In this document: positions 41,816 through 53,011 of the stretch, piece by piece | Numbering within the stretch: the stretch's first letter is position 1 | Layout of the letters: every line of letters begins with the position of its first letter | Source: Chamaelirium japonicum | Taxonomy: Eukaryota; Streptophyta; Magnoliopsida; Liliales; Melanthiaceae | Direction of reading: 5' to 3' | NCBI GenBank assembly: GCA_947650365.1 | Contig: OX393549.1 | Coordinates: 37,963,098-38,027,097 of the forward strand | Length of the DNA: 64,000 nucleotides | Notes under the pieces: generated by a model | What the model was told of the DNA's origin: nothing | Database searches by the model: none | Seen by the model: the letters and a program-made list of their open reading frames with translations, nothing else | Program-made: the position numbers and the translations under genes

Positions 41816-43609
41816 TATTTGATCACCTGCGGACGTCCCGGACCGAGAGAATGCGGGACAGATTGTTGACCGTCCGATCGGAATGAATCCAACGTGTGGG
41901 ATTCATTCGGTCCAAAAACCGTCGTCGTTACTATAACGGCCATAGTAACAGCAAGTTTTTTGGTCCGGGTGAATCCCATCCGTTGGATCGATGGGAATCG
42001 AACGGCCCATAGAATTTTTGTTGTTATTGTAGCGGCTACAATAACAGCGATTTCTGTTTGTAGCGGACTCCGGCGACCAGCCGGCCAGATTTGCGGTGGA
42101 CTCCAGCGACCAACCGGCCATATTTGCACATCCGGTTTTGATACGAGCACCTGCTGCGACCGCCTCTGCGAGATCTCTGTTCTCTATGAGCCCTCTCACT
42201 CCGACGGACCTCCGGCACCTCTCCTCGTGGGTTCCCTCCTCTCCTCCTATCTAATCACACTTCAAATTCTGGTTTTCATCTTATGTTGTTTTTTTTTTCT
42301 TTTTTCTTTTTTCTTTTTTCTTTGGACTCCATGAGCTATTAATTTTCTATCATTCATCTAAAATACAAGGTGTTGAAGTACTGAGCAACTATTCCGGCAA
42401 GCCCAAGTTCAGTAGGGGTGGCTAAGAAGAGTGAGCAAATTTAAGTATATCAGAAGAAGAAAATTCCATCTCTCTTTCTCCGTAAAGAGAAAAAAAAATC
42501 ATGATCGTCCCATGTTGGTTGATAATCCCATGTGAGTTCTCGCTCCGTCTCTCTTTATCTCTTTGTTTCTGTTGTTTTTTTTCTTTTTCTTAATTGTTTG
42601 TTTGTTTGTTTTTTTTAATGTATATATGCTGGAAAACTCTTTGTCTGGCTCCCTCACCAATCCGAACTCCGTGGTCCCCGTCGATGCCCGAGGTGAGTTC
42701 TCGCGCCGTCTCTCTTACTCTCTTTGTTTTTGTCTTTTTATTTTTTTAATTTTTTTTACTTCTCAATGTTTCACTTTTTGTTTTTGTTTGTTTTTTTTTT
42801 TGCTACTTCTCAGTCTTTGTTTGTTTACTAATGTAATATCTTTTTTTTGTTATTTAAGTATAGCGCACGTTCATACTAGCCAAGCTGTTCGTCGCCTGTC
42901 ACCCGTTGCCGAGGTACAATGAACATCAGCTTGCGTTCTTCTAATGAATATCGTTTTTTTAATGATCGTGGTAAGACTTTTAATTTTGTTCTTGAGGAGA
43001 TAGCAAATGTCAAATTGCCGGAGATGAAGATGCTTTAAGTAGATATTGTGGACTATGTATTTTGAAAGATACATCAGATTAAGGTCTAATTTATATGTTG
43101 TTTTATTTTTATTTTGTACCCCCAAGTAGGCAGCCCTAAAGGTGTTAAAAGATCCCTACTACTCCCATGTCTCTAACCAAAAGCATTCGGGCAGGTTTCA
43201 GTATCAATGGTGACGAGTCACATCCAAAACTTTACGAACAACACTCCGCAGAGACCGTCCATTTCCTGTTGGATTCTTTATCATATATGATCTTTTCCGA
43301 TCCCACTCATCTCTAAGGCTCGTCTCTAAAGCTGACTCGTTGAGACGTAGAGACGGGCGAGTGCATTTGAATAGTTTGGATAGTTTAAGGAAGCCAAGTC
43401 TCAGGAGAAGCAACAATTACTTACCACACTTTATTTGATCTGTGTCCTTTCGTCAGATTTTAGTTCTTAGGTTGTTTTAATCATAAATAGGGAAATTGGG
43501 TCAATGGTCGACCTTAGATTTAATGGTATGGCTGACTAGATGTGCATATCTTAATAGAACTCCAACCAGGCACGTAATAGATGGATATTTTGAGCTATTT
43601 TTTTTCTTA
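41816..43609. other. spacer with T-rich stretches, no gene seen
   Basis: An inverted arrangement of GAATCCAAC/GTTGGATCGATGGGAATC-like words around 41,880-42,010 hints at an old repeat. 42,280-42,860 is T-rich. A GA(C/A)GT-rich minus frame at 43,204-43,416 is not recognised. Confidence 0.4.
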
Positions 43610-44024
43610 TCTATATAACATGCTAAGGCCGTTTGCGTTATTTACAACTTTACCACAAAAAGGAACTTTGCCTTAATTATATTTTTACCACAGAAAGGAA
43701 CAAAGACAAAGAAATCGGCCAAAACTAATGTTAAACCGACAACCCTCGGCCGTCGAATGAATAGGATGGGGGTGGGTGTGGTGATGCCCAGTGTCGTTTG
43801 TGTTATTTACAACTTTACCACAAAAATGAACTTTACGTTAATTATATTTTTACCACGAAAAGAAACAAAGACAAAAAGAAATCGATCAAAACTACGGTTA
43901 AATCGGCGATCCTCAGCCACCAAATAAATACAATGGGGGTGGGGGTGGGGGTGGTGATGCCCGGTGGGTATGTTGCCGCCGAAGACGGTTCTCTACAATG
44001 CCGACAAACACGGGCATGTACTAG
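43610..44024 (+). mobile_element. non-autonomous Helitron with intact termini
   Basis: It begins TCTATATAACATGC directly after an A (43,609) and ends with the stem ATGCC...GGCAT followed by GTACTAG (CTAG 44,021-44,024) directly before a T. Target A|T, 5' TC, 3' hairpin and CTRR are the standard Helitron signature. The interior holds two diverged copies of a block of about 170 bp (TTATTTACAACTTTACCACA ... GGGGGTGGG). There is no protein. The subterminal GCCGCCGAAGACGGTTC motif links it to the elements at 25.5-28.7 kb. Confidence 0.85.
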
Positions 44025-44656
44025 TGTGCAACAAGTCAAGAGGGCTTGGGGCAAAGTTGTTATTTGATACACCCAGCCACACCACAGAATGGGTTTCATT
44101 TTGGCTCAAAAAAACCAAAACAAAGCTCAAAAGGGTTTGTCGCCTACTATGACAGTAAGTATGATAATTAGAATTTAGGTCGTTTATTTTCTTCCTTTTC
44201 AATTATGAAATTGTTAATTTGTTTTTTCCATTATCGTTATTTAAATCCTAGATCTAATACTATTTTGAATGGTAGGCATAGATTTGACCAATGGAATTTG
44301 AATATTACTGAAACTGTCATTATTTATCCTTCCCATATTTATGCACTTTCTCTCAACTTTGTTTACTTCCCTTTCTCATATTTTTTTTTTTTAGAACCCC
44401 TCAGTATCTCATCTAAGGGAGGGTTAAGGCAGCCCCCTACCGATTATTAATTCGATGCAAGTGGGAATTTATTCCCAGGTCTCGAGTACCAACCTCCCGA
44501 GACTTTATCAACTCCTTTTTTTTTCCTTCTGGATTTGTGGAAGTTTCATTTTGGATTCAAATTAGTGCTATACTACTATAAGCATCATGGGAATTTACCG
44601 ATTATGGCATAATCAATGGTTTCAGGTGGGTCTTCGCGCGCGCGCGCGCGCTCACA

Positions 44657-44745
<89 letters not shown>

Positions 44746-45534
44746 GGGGTTGGATAAGATGTATCTTTTTTTTTTTTCGTCGGTTACAGTCTCAAAGGAA
44801 CAGAGAAGTGTTTTTCTTTGTGGTTTCTCAAAGGAACAAAGAAGTGTTTCAACAGAATTTCATCATCCCTTGATCCAATTCTGACTTCTCCAAATTTTTA
44901 TATCCTAGAAGTTTTTTTTTTATTTTCTTTGCTCGGTTCTCTACTTGGTCCTCCTTTTTAAGAGATCAAGTAGTTGTAGTATAGTAAAAGATTTCAAATT
45001 TTTGTTCATATCTGATAGTCAGCAGAAACTCATCCATTATGAGATTCTTCTAGCATGATCATATTTCATGATGATCTAAACTGGAGTGCAATATGATATC
45101 AGGAGGCCGGAGATGTATGTAGCATGACCAAGTTGATGTAATCTAAGGTTAATATGGGATAAGGATTAGTCAGTGTAAATCAAATATTGGGTCATTTGTA
45201 ATTTTCTTCTTTTTTCTATTTGCTACTCTTTTAGAAGTATGGCTCACATTGGCAACTATTTTTTAAATATGCAAATCAATAGCCTCTGTGAAAATCAATA
45301 CCCTTCTTAAAAGCATGGTTCACTTTGTTAATTTTATGAATGTCTTGATGAGTGTAGGGTGATACTCCCTCGAAATGTTAACGCTCCCACCAAATATGGG
45401 CACCCCCTTGAATATTGTCACCCTAAAAATATTATTGCCACCTCGAAATATTTTGTGGCGCCACTAAATCTTTTGCTGCCCTCAAAATCTTATCGCTGGG
45501 TTGTGTTGGTGTCGAAGGCGACCTTTCGAGTGCC
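44025..45534. other. spacer, no gene seen
   Basis: Mostly AT-rich. About 44,390-44,515 has a CTCGAGACC-type box on the minus strand that might be a SINE remnant, not firm enough to call. A large compound microsatellite is listed separately. Confidence 0.4.
44636..44749. repeat. four-part compound microsatellite (CG)n(CA)n(GA)n(G)n
   Basis: A CG run (about 15 bp), a CA run (about 22 bp), a GA run (about 62 bp) and a G run (about 14 bp) follow each other without unique spacers. Frames with Arg-Glu runs here are artefacts. Confidence 0.9.
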
Positions 45535-47494
45535 TGTGGGCACCGAAATTAGCCCACGGGTTGAACCCGACCCGCAAATATGAAACCGGTCCACACACAA
45601 CGGCCCACCTGCAAACCTGACCCACACACAACGGCCCACCGGCGAACTCGGCCCGCACACAACGGCCCGCATGCGAACTCAGTTCGCGCACAATGGCCCG
45701 TACATAAAAAGGGCCTGACTCAAAGCAAACGGGTCCCACCGGACCCACTACCCGAACCCAAAAAGGGGGCCCACCGGCCCCCCTCTTCTTAAAAACCATG
45801 CCCCTCCCATGGGGAGGTGTGGCCGATCATGAGAGAAAAGAAAAAAAAAAGAGAAAAGAAAAAAAAAAATCCAAACCGCCTCGATGCAGGGGGAGGTGAC
45901 GTGGACGTCTACACAACCGTAGATCCGCGACGATCCCTCGATCCGACGGAAAAGATGACATCGTGTTGCCATGCAATCTGAAAGTGCAAAAATGACAACT
46001 CAATCTTCAAAGATCAAGTCACGTCATGCTCATAACCATCCCTACAAAATAGGGAAACAAATCAAGGTTGGTTCCCTCAAATAAGGTAACCACATCTTGA
46101 TGGTTATGGGGGGAGATATCGGATGAAACAAAAAGATTTCAGCCATATCTCTCCCAACCTCCCCCCTTTGCCTATAAATAGAAGGGGTGGGGGAAGGCAT
46201 CAAGGGTCGAACGCTGAAGACGAAAGGGCTCTGCGAAAAGGAGCTCCAGCACTTGAAGACCGAAGGCTTCACGAGGCACGGCAAGCGCGTCCTACGGGAA
46301 CACTTAGCCCATCAAGTCCTCATCAACGTGAAGACCTTGCACTCGAAGATCAACCTTCGACTCCTCGCACGAAGAAGAAAGCCCAAAGAAGAAGACCCAG
46401 AGTCGTCGTCACCCTAACTTCTCCAACGATCTTCATCAACTCCAAAGACGCCATAAGCAAAGACCGGAGAAGAAGATCGAAGTCGACAACACCCATCGTC
46501 TTCAACAAAGGTGTCGACTCCTCGCACGAAAAAGAAAGCTTGGAGAAGAAGGCCTGAAGCCGGTGCTACCCCTGCCATCTTCATCAACAAAAGCCGACGC
46601 TACAACCGTCGCACGAAGATCGGTGCTACCCCCGTCGTCTTCATCAACAAAAGCTGACTCTACAACCATTGCACGATAATCGGTGTTACCTCCGCTATCT
46701 TCAAAAGAAACCTTCAACTCTGATCACGCCAAAGAAGCTCGGAGAAGAAGAAAAGTCAAGCCGACGCCACAACCATCGAGGAAGCCGGAAGAATAAAGAA
46801 GCCTTAAAGAAGTAGCCATCGCTGTTCGAGAAGAAGATCGAGTCAAAGCTAAAGCCAAAGCCAACGCAAGAAGCCAAAGCAAACGCACCAGTAAAGCCCG
46901 CGCCAAAGCAACGCACGTGCTAAAGCCAAGCAACTACGACGGTCACGAGCAAAGCACCGCACGTTTTAGCTGATACGACACGAAATCCGGAAGAACTAAA
47001 ACATCGCAAGCCTCTACCCGTCTACGTTCAAGCGCAAGCGCCAAAGCAAAGCAAAAGCCAGAGCCACGCCAAAGCCGAAAGCCAAAGCCAAAGCCGACGC
47101 CAAAAGCACGATCGACGCTGCAAACCGATGATCAAGAATGCCGAGGTCTAGCAAGGATCGAGGAAGACACGAAGACCGAGGAACGAAGTCCAAAACCTCC
47201 CTAGCCTAGAAAGTGCGAAGCACAGACGGGACAAAATCAACAGCCGATATTCCTTAGCCTCTCAAGAAACCCTCACCCTGTAAAGACCTCTGTCCTGGGC
47301 AACCCCTTCAGAGCTCTCGTACGAATACCACGTGGAGACGCGGATCAAAGGGACCCTCCAAAAGATCTCTCCCACAATCTCCTGATCAAATATTCGCCGC
47401 ACCTGACTCACTACCTTTGAGTCCCTAGGTCCCGGTCTTTGTAATCTTCGTGTGTTTGCAATAAAGATGACCCGAATCTTTTTCTGTGTATACA
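45535..47494 (+). repeat. 5' LTR of the outer element
   Basis: It begins TGTGGGCACCGAAATT and ends CTTTTTCTGTGTATACA. It contains a TATA box CTATAAATAG (46,172-46,181) and AATAAA (47,460-47,465). The centre is rich in AAAGCCAAAGC and GACGCCA words. The same LTR occurs alone at 16,155-18,118. Confidence 0.9.
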
Positions 47495-47536
47495 GATTTC
47501 TGGCACGCCCGGTTGGACCTCCTCTTCAAGTTCGCC

Positions 47537-48471
47537 ATGGCCGGGATGAACGATGATACGTTTACTCCGATAAGCCTTTCACCTATCGCCGAGTCTCCAC
47601 TACTCCAACATGGCGATCCAGAAAACCCGGAGGATGACGTTCCCCCGGTAGTACGCGTCTACACTGGGCGTACTTGAACCCTTACGGACATATTCACGCC
47701 AAAAACCGCTGCTGAAGATGTTCGTCAAAGCGCCGAGGAGGCGTTGGTGCATGAAGAAACGAGCCTCGATCTTGGAACCTCTATCCAGAAATTTGGGGAG
47801 GACCAGCCCCAACCCCGAGCCCGTTCGGGTTCTCCAGCGGACTTTGCACCTCTTTTGCAGGGGGCAAACATCCGTCATCAAGCAAAAGCAAGTCGGCGCA
47901 ACTACGTCTCCGACGAGGACGGCGACGATGCAGGCATGCAACATCGAGACGTCCTGCATCATCATCCTCCGTCCACTCTCCAGCTCCAAGTCATGCAAAT
48001 GGGTGAACACATGGTGCAAATCACTCGACTAATGGAGGAGAAAGATAGTCACATCAACACCTTGCTTCAGAGACTAAGTGCGAGGGATGCTATGGCATTC
48101 AGCCAACCTCCTGCTTCTCCAGTAGCTGCTCCAGCCCCGTCTCCAACTCCCGCTCCTGCAAAAATTATTCTGATAATTCTAGTGACTACTCCTACACTCT
48201 CATCAGCTCCCGTGCTAGTTTCGGTGACCGCGCAACCTTCGATGGCAGCAACGATGAATGCCCAGCAAATACAAGCGTTGGTGGCCAACATGATGCGTTC
48301 CCATGGTGGTAGTCTTCCTCCTATCACGGCGGCATACTCAAATCCTTACACCATAAGGATCCAACAGCTGCGCTTCCCTACCGGGTTCCAGCCGCCAAAG
48401 TTCCAGCACTTCGACAGGAAGGGCAATCCAAGGCAATACTTTACCCACTTCATCGAAACTTGCAACAGCGC
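47537..48471 (+). pseudogene. outer element gag, N-terminal part
   Basis: The ATG at 47,537 opens a frame (MAGMNDDTFTPISLSP) with an in-frame TGA at 47,675-47,677, then continues through a Pro-rich linker to RFPTGFQPPKFQHFDRKGNP and FTHFIETCNSA, where the inner element is inserted. Deleting the inner element with one target copy rejoins the frame to GTYDDEMVKQF at 61,490, so the break is exact. Confidence 0.9.
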
Positions 48472-49227
48472 TGTGGGTGCAAATTTTGGCAAGAAGTCTG
48501 CAAACAGCGGGACCCACCAGCCCTGCCTGGTAGGCCCCTGAAGACAACAGCAGGACCCGCCGGCCCCGCCTGGTGGACCCCTGAAGACAACAGCAGGACC
48601 CGCCAGCCCCGCCTGGTGGGCCCCTGAAGACAACAGCAGGACCCGCCGGCCCCGCCTGGTGGACCCACAGAGACTATCGCGGAACCCACCGGCCCTGCCT
48701 GGTGGGCCCAAGAGCCTGTGGAATCCCCTAGGAGACGGTAGCGGGGCCCACCAGATTTACCTGGAGGATACCCAGATACGACAGCAGAAACCGCCATTTA
48801 CCCCGGAATTCATCCCCAGGAATTCTATAAATTGCAGAGCCTTCGAATGTAAAAGGATCCGAAAAATCTGATTTCCACTTCTGAGATCTGATTTTCAGAA
48901 CCCAGAGCTCTAGAATTTCTCAGCTTTCCCTCTTCCACCTCTCTTTGATCTTCTTCTCTCCTTTGAAGAGATCAGAGTGGTTTCAGTGATACTCGGCCTG
49001 TCGAGAACACTTCGATACAAGTGTTAGTGAATTCGGGTTGCTCCTTATAGCACGGAGACGTAGGCTTCGGCTGAACTCCGAGATCACATCTCTCGTGTCC
49101 AACTTTCTCTGCTTGCATATTGAGAGTTCCAACTCCAATCGACAGATCGAACAACGATCTTCGACTCAAAACTTCAATTGACTGGTGAGGAGAAGTCTTC
49201 GGGTCGGCATGAAGATTTTCCCCCACA
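48472..49227 (+). repeat. 5' LTR of the inner element
   Basis: 756 bp, with TATAAA at 48,826-48,831. U3 contains about four 43-bp direct repeats (48,510-48,680) of GGACCCGCCGGCCCCGCC...GAAGACAACAGCA. It ends CCCCCACA. Confidence 0.95.
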
Positions 49228-49230
49228 GTT

Positions 49231-49248
49231 TGGCGCCGTCTGTGGGAT
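49231..49248 (+). other. primer-binding site of the inner element
   Basis: TGGCGCCGTCTGTGGGA starts three bases after the LTR, the position and TGGCGCC opening typical of plant gypsy elements. The tRNA donor was not determined. Confidence 0.75.
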
Positions 49249-49391
49249 CGAACGAGAAGCTGTGTCCGTTCTACAAATACGATTAGATCAGTCAGGTAGA
49301 CAACTGATCAATAGTCAAACTTCCTCGACCCCTCGGTTAAGCACACAACCGCTTGGACGCCAGCACTCTCGTTGCACCCTTCGCTTACTGA

Positions 49392-51693
49392 ATGGCGAGG
49401 ACAAAGCACCAGGGTCAACCAGAAGGAAGTAACACACATCAACCTCGACCTGAGACTCGATCAATGAGTCAAAGGCTCAATTTCGGGCAGCCCCTTGCTG
49501 CCCCCAATATGGATACTCGATCAGGTAGTGGGAGATCGATTGATCGACCGATTGCCCCACCTCCTCATCCATCAATAGGGCATACAACCCCTACTCCCGC
49601 CGAAGACCTTCCCTCAACTTATCAAATCTCGGCGGTCGATTTCCAACTACTTCAATTGGCAAAGCAGAATGCCACCCTCACTGCTGAGAGGGACGCACTC
49701 AAGAAGGCAGCCTCCGAGGCTAGAATTGCTCTTCCCGTCCCCTCGACTAATGAGAGGGTCGATCGGCCACGACCATCAATCCACTCCGAGCAACGGAGGT
49801 CAATGGGCATTGCTGCCCTCGGGAGGATTCATCGCGACCCAACTCCCTCTGCTGCCCCATGGAAGCAGAGTGTTTGGAATCGCCTTGATGATGAGTTCTC
49901 CCAATTCTCTTCTGGTCGCAACTGCGATAGGAAGACACCTTCAAAGCTCGATATACCAAGGAAGCACCAGATGAAAGGCGCTCCTTCAAAGAGTAGAATC
50001 TCCCCAGCTATTCCATTTCAGCGTGGACTTGGATCGGATCTTCGTCACCGACTCCAACCTGCTGATATTCCAAGGCCTGAACAAGACCACTCGATTTTGT
50101 CTCTCGATCCACATCCTAGTCGAGGGCATGGTCGTAGAGATGGATACTCCTCCACCGGGCCACTCCATCGAAGCTTGTTCGAATCAACATTTCCAAGGGG
50201 ATGGAGAACTCCCACTCTCCCCAAATTCAATTGCGTCAAAGGAGATCCAACTCTCCACATACTCGCATTCAAGCAAGCCTTAACGCCGCACGAAGAGGAG
50301 AACAAGGTGCTCTGTCGCACCTTCGCAGGAAGCCTCGACGAGCCATCCCTCGATTGGTACCATAATCTTCGAGCTCACTCAGTTCAGAATTTTGGCCAAC
50401 CTCTTCGTACAGCACTACCAGCTGAACATAAAGCCGGAAAAGAAGCTCGACTCTCTCTATAGATTGAGGATGGGCGCCGACGAAAGTCTCCGCAGCTTCA
50501 CAAGGCGATTCCGCAACGAGCACGCTTCCCTCTCTGGGAGACATCTGGATGATGAAGCTATCATGTTAGCTTTCCAGAATGCACTCCGCTTCGACCAACA
50601 TATCTACAATGACTTTATCCGCAATCCCCCTCCTTCTCTGGGTTCTATGTTCCATCGAATCCAGAGAGAGATTGAGGTTGAAGATGATCAAGTCGCTCGA
50701 AAAGGGCGAGAAACAAAGCGAAGACCGGCGGAAAGAGAAGCTCCCAAGTATGCTGCCAAAGCCCACAATGCTGAGGCAGCAACCCCTCCAGCCAACAAGC
50801 GAGCAAAAAATGACGGACGTCGATCTCCAACGAAGACCACTTTCACTGAGTGGAATTTACCGGTCGAACAGATCCTCGACCGTATTCAACACGAAGAATT
50901 CCTTCGAAGGCCCAATCCGCTTCAGCCAAACACTAAATTCACGGCGGACAAAACGGTCTACTGCGAATTCCACCGAAGTCACGGCCACTCCACCGATCGG
51001 TGCTATCGGCTGAAATTTCATCTCGAAGACTTATTGCGGGAAGGCCACCTTCAAGATTACGCCAAGGGCGGACAAGATCAACGTCGAACTTCTGCAAAGG
51101 GGAAAGAAGCATGTTGGGTCCACCAAATCTCCTCCAACCGGCAACCAATCTCTGTGAATGCCAACATCTTTGGTATTCATGGAACATTGCACAATCAAAC
51201 CTTGACCGGGAAGGAAGTGGTTCGGCAAGTTCGACGCATCTTCCACGTTCGTTCTGCTGCGAACAAGGAGGATACCTGGATCGAGAAGCCTATCGAAGGT
51301 TTGGCTTGGCCATCCATTGTTTTCAACGACTCCGATCTTCAGGGAGTTCATACTCCCCATCGAGACCCCCTGGTCTTGAAACTCCTTATCGACGAAAGCA
51401 CCGTCAATCGAATCCTCATCGACACAGGGAGCTCCATCGATATTATGTTCTCAGATTGTTTCAAACGTCTGGGACATAAATACTCAAGCCTCGACGTCAT
51501 CCCGACTGTGATCACTGGCTTCAACGGCGAACAAAGCATTGCGGTGGGCGAATCGAGATTCACTCTCGACCTTAGCCGAGAGACTCGAGTCTCGGTGAGG
51601 TTTGCAATTGTCGAAAGAGTGTCCAGCTACAACACCATTCTAGGGCGACCATTCCTCCACCAGATCAATGTCATCTCCTCTTCTTACCACTAA
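49392..51693 (+). pseudogene. inner element gag and aspartic protease
   Basis: The first frame (from the ATG at 49,392) has a coiled-coil-like LLQLAKQNATLTAERDALKK and the gag core LPKFNCVKGDPTLHILAFKQ, SLDEPSLDWYHNL; a frameshift near 50,390 moves it to a second frame with FVQHYQLNIKPEKKLDSLYR, FRNEHASL and NALRFDQHIYNDF. A zinc-binding CEFHRSHGHSTDRC (about 50,960-51,005) is followed by the protease with LIDTGSSIDIMF (Asp codon at 51,421) and ILGRPFLHQ. The frame ends at 51,693 before RT. The gag-protease layout fits Tat elements. Confidence 0.9.
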
Positions 51694-51910
51694 CTCCTCA
51701 AATTTGCGACGGGAGAAGGCATTGTCTGTATTCGAGGCGATCAGCAAGCTGGGAGGTCTTGTGAGGCTGCTGCAGCTAAAACAGATCGTAAGATCAATAT
51801 TGCACCTCCAAAGCGGCCTCGAGACGAAGCTGGTCCCTCTTCCAAATAGCAATTAAAGGAGATTCCACTGACCGAGCCTCCACCAATCGAATAGGAAGCC
51901 TCGCCTTCAA

Positions 51911-52690
51911 TTGAAGAAATCATCCCTATCAATATCGGCTGTGGAAATCTCTCTCGACAAACATTTATTGGTACCGGTCTTAGCGACGCAGAAGCGCAAG
52001 ACATGGTATCCTTCCTTCAATCCAATATCGACGTCTTCGCCTGGTGTTTTGAAGACATGCCAGGGATCAATCCAGATGATGCCTGCCACCGGCTCGCTAT
52101 CAAAGAAGAAGTGAAACCCGTCAAACAAAAACCACGCACAATCCGACCAGAACTACAAATTGCCGTTCAAGAAGAGATCAGCAGGCTTCATCCGTGAAGT
52201 AGAGTATCCTACTTGGATCTCTAATATAGTTGTTGTCCGAAAAAAGAATGGAAAGGTCAGAGTGTGCATCGACTTCACCAACCTCAACAAAGCTTGTCCC
52301 AAAGATCCATTCCCCATGCCAAGAATAGACAGACTCGTCGATGCCACTACTGGCCACGAGTTGTTATCCTTCATGGATGGATACTCTGGGTAAAATCAAA
52401 TTCCACTTCATCCTGATGATCAAGAGAAGACATGCTTTGTGACTAGCAGAGGTCTCTACTGTTACAATGTGATGCCGTTCGGCCTCAAAAATGCTGGTTC
52501 CACTTATCAAAGGTTAGTCACAAAGATGTTCGAAGATCAAATCGGTCGCAACGTCGAAGTCTACGTCGATGATCTCCTCACAAAGAGCTCCATTCGAGGA
52601 AAGCATCTATCCGATCTGGCAGAAACCTTTCAAGTCCTTCGAAAGTATCGTATGAAGCTCAATCCGGCCAAGTGTGCTTTCGGAGTATAA
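51911..52690 (+). pseudogene. inner element reverse transcriptase
   Basis: Pieces in different frames give the RT: FAWCFEDMPGINPD and HRLAIKEE, then WISNIVVVRKKNGKVRVCID, NKACPKDPFPMPRIDRLVDA, a stop after LLSFMDGYSG (near 52,392), VMPFGLKNAGSTYQRL and the catalytic YVDD (52,562-52,573). A stop at about 52,690 precedes the RNase H region. There are at least one frameshift and two stops. Confidence 0.92.
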
Positions 52691-53011
52691 TCGGGCAAAT
52701 TCCTGGGTCATCTTGTGACCAGGAGGGGCATTGAAGCCAATCCCGACCAAATCCGGGTCATCCTCGACATGCCATCACCTACTAATCGAAAAGAAGTTCA
52801 ATGTCTCACTGGAAGACTTGTTGTCCTTAATAGATTCATCTCAAAGTCTTCCGACAAATGTAAGCCTCTTTTCGACAAACTATGAAAGACGGATACTTCA
52901 GGGTGGAGTTCAACTTGCGAAGAAGCTTTTCAAGGCATCAAGAAATATCTGGTGTAAGCTCCTATCCTGACGGCTCCTCTTTCCAAAGAAGATTTATGGC
53001 TCTATCTCGCC

